From JBKJUK01 sp046590705 (GTDB lineage: Bacteria; Acidobacteriota; Thermoanaerobaculia; Gp7-AA8), in assembly GCA_046590705.1 (NCBI GenBank), contig JBKJUK010000192.1, forward strand, positions 1 to 7,207: a stretch of 7,207 nucleotides of DNA, written 5' to 3'. Positions 1 to 6,185 of this stretch are shown here, piece after piece. The notes under the pieces are model-generated. The model saw only the letters and a list, made by a program, of their open reading frames with translations, was not told the origin of the DNA and did no database searches. The stretch's first letter is position 1, and every line of letters begins with the position of its first letter. Both the position numbers and the translations under genes were made by a program.

Positions 1-360
1 ATCTGGAAACATGAGTCGCGTAAGTCCAGGGACCGCCTCATCCATCCGCTGGCAAGGCTTGGTTTCACCGGCGATTCGAAGCAACGTGGATCCGATTCGC
101 AAAACTTTATCCCGCGACTGACGAAGATCCACTCCCCGCAGGAGAAGATTGGCCCGTCGCACTACGGGAGGAGCATCACTACCGAGAAGTCTCATGAACT
201 CTTCCCAGACCTCAGCTTCCAGCAACGTTACTTGTCGCCGGCCGCCCTGATCCGCGTTATGAACCAGGCCTCTGCCCTCGATCAGCGTGGCCTTGCTGAC
301 AGGATTCATCACGCCGCGATGCGAGCGTTTGAGCCAGATCTGAACCAGAGTGGGCGACAA
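1..360 (-). CDS. MOSC domain-containing protein (3' end beyond window)
   Basis: Translation of the minus strand from position 360 gives 120 residues that run open to the left edge. They match the pattern of short bacterial MOSC proteins: VQIWLKRSHRG near residues 6-16, LVHNADQGGRRQVTLLE near 32-48, RRANLLLRGVDL near 68-79, RIAGETKPCQRMDE near 95-108 and a following PGL. MOSC domains, named after the C-terminal domain of molybdenum cofactor sulfurase, are thought to carry or transfer sulfur through a conserved cysteine, here Cys103. The substrate of the short stand-alone forms is not settled. Typical members have about 150 residues, so some 30 residues probably lie outside the window. The start is taken as TTG at 358-360, because an in-frame TAG lies five codons upstream (373-375) and the alignment with family members begins here; the ribosome binding site is weak. 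It begins 45 nt after the secreted-protein gene on the same strand, so co-transcription is possible. Confidence 0.88.
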   Translation of the reverse strand, partial: MSPTLVQIWLKRSHRGVMNPVSKATLIEGRGLVHNADQGGRRQVTLLEAEVWEEFMRLLGSDAPPVVRRANLLLRGVDLRQSRDKVLRIGSTLLRIAGETKPCQRMDEAVPGLTRLMFPD

Positions 361-405
361 GGTGCCGCAATTCTATCCGGATCTCGCTGTGTGTAAGCTC
401 GGAGA

Positions 406-1158
406 TCAGCGGCGCTTAATCAGCAGGAAGGCCAGAAGAGCGCCGCCAAGGGCTACAAGCGTCAGAGCAGCACCAGAGCTGAAGTGTCCGAACAGATTGT
501 CCGCATTTCCAGTGGATCTGGCGAGTGGAATCAGAACGTCCCGAGTCTCTCCGCTTCCACCCAGAGAGGAGGCCCGGTTGAAGCGACCGCCTTCTTTTCC
601 AAGGGCAACTGAAACCGCTTTCTCGAACTGCTCGAGGGAACGAGGTGACTCCCCGTCCCGTATCTTCCCGCTGGCTTCGTCCACCAGCACGAGTTCCGAA
701 GCAACCGGCGTCACCATCATCTGGTTGCCTTGCCGCACGACCTCGTAGGTCCCCTGATCGAAATAGAGGATCGACGGACCGGTCTGCTGGGCTTTTACAA
801 AAAGTACCCGCTCCTGACCTGACTCGAATCGGGGTACGCCGATAGTTTCCTGATGGAGCGCGCCGACTTTTCCACCTGGTGTAACTACCGTGATCTGCTT
901 CGCAGCCTCGCCCTTGAAGGAGTTCGAAACCTCGAACGTCGAGTGAGTGAGAATCCACTTGCCAGAGGGATCCATCCGGCTCTCGGTTCGGATACATCGG
1001 CCCTGAACGATCGACTCAGCGGACTGAACCTTTGTTTCGAAGGGGATAGCACGAGCCACCGAGCCCTCGGCTGCACTGACTGATAGCAGAATCGCTGGTA
1101 CAACCAGCAATGACTCGAGGCGGCGGCGAGATAGCTTCCAGCAGTTATTTATAATCAT
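406..1158 (-). CDS. Secreted, C-terminally membrane-anchored protein of unknown function
   Basis: The 250-residue product starts with a basic n-region (KLSRRR) and a hydrophobic stretch at about residues 14-30, followed by possible signal-peptidase sites after SVSAA or after SVARA (residue 37). Residues about 41-122 read as a beta-rich domain: a SAESIVQGRCIRTES segment, a WILTHSTFEVSNSFKG segment, a VVTPGGKVG turn and a PRFESGQERVLFVK strand. This pattern resembles an uncharacterised domain I associate with exported proteins of Acidobacteriota; I do not know a function for it. A hydrophobic helix at about 229-247 followed by IKRR ends the protein, so it is probably anchored in the inner membrane with the bulk outside. 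The tail resembles a sorting signal in outline (helix plus basic end), but I see no PEP or LPXTG motif. No strong Shine-Dalgarno sequence precedes the ATG; the signal peptide supports this start. It lies 154 nt downstream of the kinase-like gene. Confidence 0.85.
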   Translation of the reverse strand: MIINNCWKLSRRRLESLLVVPAILLSVSAAEGSVARAIPFETKVQSAESIVQGRCIRTESRMDPSGKWILTHSTFEVSNSFKGEAAKQITVVTPGGKVGALHQETIGVPRFESGQERVLFVKAQQTGPSILYFDQGTYEVVRQGNQMMVTPVASELVLVDEASGKIRDGESPRSLEQFEKAVSVALGKEGGRFNRASSLGGSGETRDVLIPLARSTGNADNLFGHFSSGAALTLVALGGALLAFLLIKRR

Positions 1159-1312
1159 CTACGACTCGAACAAGCAAATCAGGAGCCAAAAATCCCGACT
1201 GTCGCTTTTTTAGATCGCGCTCGGGTCTAAGAAAGCACATACACCGGCCCCGCTCGCCCGATTCTCTTGAGAATTTCCGGAAAAACTCACTTTGACCGTC
1301 TGCACCAGCAGG
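1159..1312. promoter_or_regulatory. Intergenic region with two adjacent short palindromes
   Basis: This 154-bp gap between two minus-strand genes contains ATTCTC-TT-GAGAAT at 1261-1274 (6-bp arms, 2-nt centre), abutting the perfect palindrome TTTCCGGAAA at 1274-1283. Neither is followed by a T-tract in the minus direction, so they do not look like an intrinsic terminator for the kinase-like gene. They could be protein-binding sites upstream of the secreted-protein gene. I could not identify a convincing -35/-10 pair, so promoter placement is only inferred from the gap. Confidence 0.3.
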
Positions 1313-4171
1313 TTACTTACGACTAAGCATCATCAAACCTTCACGCGCGTACGCAGCCTGCTGCTTTCCCCGATTCCTCAGCAGGATGAAGCGTGAATCC
1401 GATCGCAGGTGAGCGAATAGCGGATTCAGCTCGAGGTGAGACGCCGAGACTTCCCTCCGATCGAGCGCTCTATCGATGGAGGCAAAGACGGCAGTATCGT
1501 CATTGAGTAGCGCATGGACTTCAGCGGCCATTACATATGCATCCAGTCCGCCGACTTCGGCGCTCTTCAGCGCTTCGCCGAGGAATTGGCGCGCTTTGGC
1601 CGCATCACGACGGTCGGCGGCACTGTATGCACTCAGAAACTGCCTTTGAGCCGGAGAACCCGATTTTTCAACTTCCACCCGAGACACTTCCGCAACACCC
1701 TCTGAACGCTCGAGAATTGCCAGTCGTCCGATCTTGAACTGAAGGTGGGGATTCTCCCGCTGCTTCTCTAGCAACGGGTAATAACGTTCCGCTGCTGCAT
1801 CGAGCCGACCACCCACGGCCAGAATGTCGGGCGAATGAATCGTGATTTCTCTGGAGGGTGTGCGCAAAGCAGCCAGAGCTCGAACGAACTGCCCGGAGTC
1901 GAGAGCGCGCAGAGCTTCGCGGGCGACTCTCACCTGGGCGTCCTGATTCTGAGGGTCAGCCGCAATCACCTCGCCAAGAAATCTGAACGCATCTGCCTTA
2001 CCCTCCCCACTCTGCTGATCGAACAAGGCCAACCGGCATCTGATTTCTCTGCTGTCCAGCGTCGCGAGTCTGGCGCACGCATCAAGATAGCGCGGGCCTC
2101 CGCCGTCCTCCAGCAAACCGGCCCTCGCTCGCGCGGCGGCGACGAACTGCGGATCGCTGCGAAGCGAACTCTCGAGTGCTGCCAGCGCCTCATCCCGGGC
2201 CTCGGGACTCTCGCTCAGGCCCGCAAACCGAACGAACTCGCTCGCGGCTTCCTGATTTGTGAGAGGACCAGCAGTGGAATTGTTACCTCGACCTCTGATC
2301 AACTCCAGAACACTCATGAGCATCGCACCGGGAGCGCCGGGATCGATCGTTACGCTGGTTTTTCCCGCGGCAGTCTGCAATTCGCCAGAAACGTTTTCTC
2401 CATTGCGGATCAGCGACAGCTTCCCCGTCGACGATGGAACAACCTTCACCGCAGAGTCAGGCTCGCCGAGAATCAAACGCACTGCGCGCTCGAGACTTTT
2501 CAACTGGACACGCTCCTCGTCAGTGCGACCGGCCAGCGCGAAGTCAGTCATCGACAGAGAATTGAAAGGAGCTGGTGCGGTCGACGAGATTCGGTCCGGC
2601 GCCGATGCCGCCCCCCTTCCGAAAAGCATGTAGCCGGCCGCGAGTACCGCGACCAGCAGCACCGCCGCTATGGCCATGACTGCATTTCGACCTGGCCTGG
2701 GAGCGAACCCGGTTCCCTTCGTTACTTCCGCTTCCGCAACCATTTCCGGCTCGGGCGCGACAGTCCTCTCGGGCAGTTCCGGGAGTGCGAACCAGCGCAC
2801 CCCGCCGCTCTCGCCCACCTGAAGAAAGTTCTGATCCGTGACCTCCTGCGTCACCGTTTCCGAGAGCAGAAACTGCAGAGGTTCGGCACCAGCAAGGACG
2901 CTGGATGATAACTCCAGCGCAAATCCCTCCACCCCTCCCGCTGCGTTCCGACGCATCTCCCCGCGATGGGCAATCACGCGAGGCTCGAGGGCATGAGTCT
3001 CCAGCGGCGACATGGATCGAAACTCCGCACGGGCGGCCTGAAGCGCACGAATCGCGCGAGGTCCATCGGGAACGATGGCCACCAGCCGAGACCCGACCGA
3101 ATCGACGATCTCGCCGTCTTCGAGGCAGATGGCTTCCCCGAGGATCTGCTGCATGGACGCTTCCAGCTGCAGCGCAGTGTCAGGTGCGCTGCGCTTTAAA
3201 AGATCGTGATAAGGCAGTTCCCCTATCACCAGAACTCCGTGGCTCAGCCGGCCCTCGCCGACGCTCTTCTGAACCGCCGTTTCAACTCGGTGTGATGCAC
3301 GAGTGACGATCGAAGGATCGAGCTTCTTGATTTCTTCCAGGAGTAGTGCGGCGCTGGCGTAACGAGCGGTCGTTTCTTTGAAGAGACAACGTCCGATCAG
3401 ACCCGTTGCAGCGGGGAAAAGTTGCGGATTGAGCTCGTGAGGCGAAGTCATGCTTCCCTTCACGATGCTGTTGATCAGCGTGGTCATCTCAGCTCCGGCG
3501 AACGGAGGGCGACCTGTAGCCATCTGATAGAGAATGGCTCCGATACTGTAGATATCTGAGCTCGAGGTGACCGGCCGTTCGGTCACCTGCTCGGGCGGGC
3601 GATAGGCCGCGTCGAGGAGTTCGTCTGAGGTCACGGGTTGCGAGAAAACCTGCCGTTCCCTCCGATCAGCGAGACAGGGCAGGCCAATTCCTCCCACTTT
3701 CAGGTCGCCGGCAGGAGTGATCATCACGTTCGCGTCGTTCAGATTTCCGTGAACGAGGTTGCGACTGTGCAGGTACCCGACGGCATCAGCGAGTTGCCAG
3801 GCCAGACGGAGAAACTCCTGTTTGTCGGGAAGAGAAGCCGCGATTCTCTCCCTGAGCGTCGTCCCCTCGAGTAGAGGCATCACCAGGAGCAACACCTCAT
3901 CGACGACCGCGATCTCCAAGATCGGGATCACCCCGAGGTGCCGGAGCGCAGCGCTCTGTCTGACGCGTGCGACCAGCGCGTCGCGCCGCTCGCGGTCACG
4001 GGGAAGGTTACGACTCAGGAACCTTACCGCGACCTCGCGACGAGACTTCGTGTCGAAGGCCCGCCACACGCTGGAACCTGCGCCACCGAGCGGTCGCTCG
4101 AGTCGCAACTGCCCGAGAACGCTGTCAGGCGAAGGGACAAAAATATCGTTGCTCATCGCGGGAGTGGACAC
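1313..4171 (-). CDS. Membrane Ser/Thr pseudokinase with degenerate cyclase-like domain and TPR region
   Basis: The 952-residue protein has a protein-kinase fold at about residues 20-285: a glycine-loop relic LGGAGSSV (28-35), YRPPEQ (190-195) in the APE position, and the well-kept SDIYSIGAILYQMATGRPPF block. Catalytic positions are lost: the subdomain II lysine is Arg50 (EVAVRF), HRDLKPxN reads HGNLNDAN (141-148) and DFG reads GIG (161-163). Residues about 311-445 resemble a class III nucleotidyl cyclase (DGEIVDSVGSRLVAIV, then PRVIAHRGEM and a LLSETV stretch), but the expected metal aspartates are Gly317 and Ser361. A transmembrane helix follows at about 497-517, then a region of unknown fold (about 538-625) and TPR-like helical repeats to the C-terminus, which ends with the NPLFAHLRSDSRF pattern seen in bacterial kinase-TPR proteins. 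The N-terminal half should be cytoplasmic and the TPR half periplasmic. A scaffold or ligand-sensing role is inferred. The start is GTG at 4171; ATG at 4156 is an equally weak alternative. Confidence 0.9.
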   Translation of the reverse strand: MSTPAMSNDIFVPSPDSVLGQLRLERPLGGAGSSVWRAFDTKSRREVAVRFLSRNLPRDRERRDALVARVRQSAALRHLGVIPILEIAVVDEVLLLVMPLLEGTTLRERIAASLPDKQEFLRLAWQLADAVGYLHSRNLVHGNLNDANVMITPAGDLKVGGIGLPCLADRRERQVFSQPVTSDELLDAAYRPPEQVTERPVTSSSDIYSIGAILYQMATGRPPFAGAEMTTLINSIVKGSMTSPHELNPQLFPAATGLIGRCLFKETTARYASAALLLEEIKKLDPSIVTRASHRVETAVQKSVGEGRLSHGVLVIGELPYHDLLKRSAPDTALQLEASMQQILGEAICLEDGEIVDSVGSRLVAIVPDGPRAIRALQAARAEFRSMSPLETHALEPRVIAHRGEMRRNAAGGVEGFALELSSSVLAGAEPLQFLLSETVTQEVTDQNFLQVGESGGVRWFALPELPERTVAPEPEMVAEAEVTKGTGFAPRPGRNAVMAIAAVLLVAVLAAGYMLFGRGAASAPDRISSTAPAPFNSLSMTDFALAGRTDEERVQLKSLERAVRLILGEPDSAVKVVPSSTGKLSLIRNGENVSGELQTAAGKTSVTIDPGAPGAMLMSVLELIRGRGNNSTAGPLTNQEAASEFVRFAGLSESPEARDEALAALESSLRSDPQFVAAARARAGLLEDGGGPRYLDACARLATLDSREIRCRLALFDQQSGEGKADAFRFLGEVIAADPQNQDAQVRVAREALRALDSGQFVRALAALRTPSREITIHSPDILAVGGRLDAAAERYYPLLEKQRENPHLQFKIGRLAILERSEGVAEVSRVEVEKSGSPAQRQFLSAYSAADRRDAAKARQFLGEALKSAEVGGLDAYVMAAEVHALLNDDTAVFASIDRALDRREVSASHLELNPLFAHLRSDSRFILLRNRGKQQAAYAREGLMMLSRK

Positions 4172-4284
4172 AATAGCACCCGCGCTTGAAGGGGGAACGT
4201 TCTTCGGCCTTCTTTACGAGAGATTGAACGCTCCGCCGTGACTTCGACAGAGAGAGAAGATTGCTGAGTAGTACAGAAGCCGCC

Positions 4285-4432
4285 GTCATCCGAGAGGCGG
4301 GATGGGCGGGTTCGAGGGATCTACGCATTGGGACCGCGCTGTAAGTTTTCAGCGCGATCCCATTACGTAGATCCCTCAGTCGCAGCTCACTTCCCGCTCG
4401 CCACTGAGCAAGGCGTGCTTCTTCGGAATGAC
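4285..4432. repeat. Palindromic MITE/REP-like intergenic element
   Basis: The outer ends are imperfect inverted copies: GTCATCCGAGAGG begins at 4285, and GGAATGAC preceded by CTTCTT closes at 4432. The centre is the long hairpin at 4314-4377. On the minus strand the element reads as a CATTCCGA-type end, then CTGAGGGATCTACG, the loop, CGTAGATCCCTCG and a CGGATGAC end. This resembles dispersed intergenic palindromes of the CATTCCGA...GGATCTACG type found in many bacterial genomes; that resemblance is from memory and untested. A CTCAGT/ACTGAG pair (4375-4380 and 4403-4408) sits inside the right half. There is no open reading frame for a transposase, so if mobile it would depend on an enzyme encoded elsewhere. 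Target-site duplications were not identified. Confidence 0.6.
4314..4377 (-). repeat. 28-bp-arm inverted repeat, stable hairpin in minus-strand RNA
   Basis: The arms at 4314-4341 and 4350-4377 are inverted copies matching at 25 of 28 positions around an 8-nt loop (4342-4349). In minus-strand RNA two of the three mismatches become G-U wobble pairs and only one A-A mismatch remains, whereas in plus-strand RNA they are C-A, U-U and C-A. The structure is therefore better preserved as RNA made in the direction of the rof-like and kinase-like genes. It lies about 150 nt past the rof-like stop codon and about 140 nt before the kinase-like start. No T-tract follows it in the minus direction. Confidence 0.85.
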
Positions 4433-4526
4433 GACATTCATCCGTTGCAACGCCTTCTGCGATTTCCCAAACTTTTGACGAGAGATGCGGAAGCGTCCCT
4501 ACATCCCCGGCATCTGATGAACGTGG

Positions 4527-4772
4527 TCAGCTGTTCTTCTTTCCGTCGAGGCTGATGATGTGATCCAGTCTGATCTCCTGCTCACTTCCTGCAGTTCCGA
4601 ATCGAACGAACTCCGCACCGTCGCGGGAAAAGACATCGGCCACCTGACCACGCAGTTTCTGTTTGACGCCGTCCTGATCCAACTCGAGTTCTACCTCGCG
4701 CTTGTGCATTGCAGCCGCTTCGAGTTCGTCGTGGTAGTCGCAGGAAACCGGTTCGTACTTTTCTTCACTCAT
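4527..4772 (-). CDS. rof: Rho-binding antiterminator, Rof/YaeO family
   Basis: The 81-residue product has the Rof layout: YEPVSCDYHDELEAAA at residues 6-21 (compare the family's YxPIxCDxxDxLExA opening), a basic-acidic beta-strand region, FSRDGAEFV at 48-56 and EIRLDHIISLDG at 66-77. E. coli Rof has a similar length, binds the transcription termination factor Rho and blocks its RNA-binding site, so that Rho-dependent termination falls. The same role in the cytoplasm is likely here but rests on family membership. The ATG start is well supported by a full AGGAGG (4777-4782 on the minus strand) four nt upstream. The gene is divergent from the receiver-EAL operon, with 145 bp between their starts, and a long RNA hairpin lies downstream of it. 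Confidence 0.87.
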   Translation of the reverse strand: MSEEKYEPVSCDYHDELEAAAMHKREVELELDQDGVKQKLRGQVADVFSRDGAEFVRFGTAGSEQEIRLDHIISLDGKKNS

Positions 4773-4917
4773 GATTCCTCCTGAGGGGACGATTTACACG
4801 TTCGATGCCGGGGTCAGATTCTGCGCTTCGGCTGGCCGGGATCAGGCGTCACGCCCATTCCGAAGGGTGCTGTATTTTTAAGCCCCAGCTCGCGACTCAT
4901 GCCACGAGGGAACCCAA
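4773..4917. promoter_or_regulatory. Divergent promoter region between rof and the receiver-EAL operon
   Basis: These 145 bp must hold promoters for both directions unless the genes are read from further away. GGCGT-C-ACGCC at 4845-4855 is a near-centred palindrome and could be an operator. TATTTT at 4873-4878 is a possible plus-strand -10 box, but I see no matching -35 box, so the promoter is not firmly placed. GAGGG at 4906-4910 is the ribosome binding site of the receiver gene, 7 nt before its ATG. Confidence 0.35.
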
Positions 4918-5298
4918 ATGGCCGGCCAGACGAACATCCTGATACTTGACGACGATGAGCAGATCACCGAAGCGCTGGCGATGGTTCTCGAGGCAGACGA
5001 CAGACTGATCATTACCTGCAACGATCTCGAGTCCGCACAGTTGATCGTCGAAAATTTCCCGCTCTCGCTGATCGTGAGTGACGTCCAGATCAACGGTGCC
5101 TTCGGCTTCGAGGGCCTCGATTTCATCGCAGATATAAGCGCCCATCATCCGGAAAGCAGGATCGTTCTGATGACCGGAGCCGGAAGCGCCGGGTTGCGCG
5201 AGGAAGCTCATCGTCGCGGAGCCTTCGCATTTCTCGAGAAACCGTTCGACGTGGCATCCCTCGAGAGTTTCATTCAGGCATCGGGAGACGTACAGTGA
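4918..5298 (+). CDS. Stand-alone receiver-domain response regulator
   Basis: The 126-residue protein is a single REC domain with no output domain. The acidic pocket is Asp11-Asp13 (LILDDDE), the phospho-acceptor is Asp55 (LIVSDVQI), the switch threonine is Thr86 (VLMTGAG) and the conserved lysine is Lys108 (LEKPF). All key positions are kept, so it should accept phosphate from a histidine kinase; none is encoded in the window. The length matches a CheY-like single-domain regulator. A GAGGG Shine-Dalgarno sequence at 4906-4910 supports the ATG. Its stop codon overlaps the GTG start of the EAL gene, which makes the EAL protein its most likely partner. Direct control of EAL activity by the phosphorylated receiver is inferred from the fused REC-EAL proteins of the RocR type. 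Confidence 0.93.
   Translation: MAGQTNILILDDDEQITEALAMVLEADDRLIITCNDLESAQLIVENFPLSLIVSDVQINGAFGFEGLDFIADISAHHPESRIVLMTGAGSAGLREEAHRRGAFAFLEKPFDVASLESFIQASGDVQ
5283..5298 (+). promoter_or_regulatory. GTGA overlap and internal ribosome binding site (translational coupling)
   Basis: GGGAG at 5283-5287 lies 7 nt before GTG at 5295-5297, and the TGA stop of the receiver gene is 5296-5298. The 4-nt overlap and well-spaced binding site decide the EAL start in favour of this GTG over the ATG at 5310, and suggest coupled translation of the two proteins. Confidence 0.7.
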
Positions 5299-6092
5299 TC
5301 ACGACAACCATGGCCACTACCGGACGAATTCTCAGGATGCCCAGATTCGACGACGTGCTTCGCAGCCCCCAGCTGAGGCCGCGCTTTCAACCGATCGTCA
5401 CGCTGGCGAACAGCGCAGGCATTCCGTACGGTTACGAGTCTCTCGCGCGCTATCGCACTGACACTCCCCTCGCCAACCCCGAACTGCTGTTCAAGTACGC
5501 AGAAAAGAAAAAGCGGGTTCCCGATCTGGAACTGGCCTGTCTCACACGCAGCCTGGCGACCGGCGCGATCCTGACCGGCGGCTCCAAACTTTTTCTCAAT
5601 GTCCATCCTGCGGTCTTTGCCGACAGCGAGAGTCTTGTCGTCACAATCCAGAAAGAAGCGGCCCGTAACAGCATCTCCCCGGGCCAACTGGTGGTAGAAA
5701 TCACCGAGCAGACGTCCATTTCGAATCAGGAAGCAGCGATTGCAGGAATCGACGAACTTCGCGCTCTTGGGGTGGAGTTCGCACTCGACGACGTCGGTGT
5801 GGCCTACTCGCACCTGGCGCTGATCGATCGGATTCGCCCGCGCTACCTGAAAATCAGCCAGCACTTCGGAACCGACTTCGAACTCGACGGTACCAAGCAA
5901 AAGATTGTGAAGAACATCCTCTCACTTGCTTCAGATTTTGGTTGCGACGTCATTCTCGAAGGCATCGAAGAACAGCGAACCGCTGACGCCGCACATGCTC
6001 TGGGGATCAGGTTCGGACAAGGCTATCTTTATTCACGGCCCGCCGAGGCGATTGATCTGCTCCTGCTACAGCAACAGTCGCCGGCAAACTGA
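5295..6092 (+). CDS. Stand-alone EAL-domain c-di-GMP phosphodiesterase
   Basis: The 265-residue protein is almost entirely one EAL domain: FQPIV at 31-35, the signature as ESL (GYESLAR, Glu48), LFLNVHP (Asn102), VVEITEQ (Glu135), ALDDVGVAYS (Asp165, Asp166), YLKIS (Lys186), ILEGIEEQ (Glu222) and FGQGYLYSRP (Gln242). These eight residues keep the relative spacing of the catalytic set known from RocR-type enzymes, so hydrolysis of cyclic di-GMP to pGpG in the cytoplasm is likely. Loop 6, usually DDFGTGYSS, reads DDVGVAYSH. This loop links the metal site and dimer contacts, so regulation or activity may differ. No GGDEF, REC, PAS or membrane segment is attached. It is the second gene of a coupled pair with the receiver gene, which probably replaces the N-terminal REC domain of fused relatives. 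Transcription should end at the terminator near 6333-6363. Confidence 0.92.
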   Translation: MITTTMATTGRILRMPRFDDVLRSPQLRPRFQPIVTLANSAGIPYGYESLARYRTDTPLANPELLFKYAEKKKRVPDLELACLTRSLATGAILTGGSKLFLNVHPAVFADSESLVVTIQKEAARNSISPGQLVVEITEQTSISNQEAAIAGIDELRALGVEFALDDVGVAYSHLALIDRIRPRYLKISQHFGTDFELDGTKQKIVKNILSLASDFGCDVILEGIEEQRTADAAHALGIRFGQGYLYSRPAEAIDLLLLQQQSPAN

Positions 6093-6185
6093 GTGGTCGG
6101 CGTCTGTTTGAGTGACGACTGGATCGACACCCCGAAAACGCAACGTGATTTTGGCGGTGAACTCGACGTCGGATGCTAGAGGAAA

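Larger units (their letters stand above)
4172..4526. other. Gene-free intergenic region between kinase-like gene and rof-like gene
   Basis: No convincing coding sequence occupies these 355 bp. Positions 4172-4284 should contain the promoter of the kinase-like gene, but I could not identify clear promoter boxes. Positions 4285-4432 hold the palindromic repeat element described separately. Positions 4433-4526 show nothing clear beyond a weak GATGC/GCATC inverted pair. Small open frames here lie across the palindrome and show no protein-like pattern. Confidence 0.7.

Noticed and set aside
1835..2908. A 357-codon open frame on the plus strand inside the pseudokinase gene
   Set aside because: It is antisense to a well-supported domain-containing gene, its product is rich in Arg and Ser without any recognisable motif, and long antisense frames are expected in GC-rich coding DNA.
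4314..4377. The long hairpin as an intrinsic terminator for rof
   Set aside because: No T-tract follows it in the minus direction, the stem is much longer than usual, and it lies about 150 nt after the stop codon.
4328..4555. A 75-codon plus-strand frame across the palindromic element
   Set aside because: Its sequence follows the repeat and overlaps the end of rof on the other strand; no start signal or protein-like pattern is visible.
4809..4820. A GGGGTCAGATTC stretch resembling sequences near some transposon-related repeats
   Set aside because: It is short, has no partner repeat in the window and no transposase nearby.
5274..5900. A 208-codon minus-strand open frame opposite the EAL gene
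   Set aside because: It is fully antisense to the EAL domain with its conserved catalytic residues and shows no domain pattern of its own.
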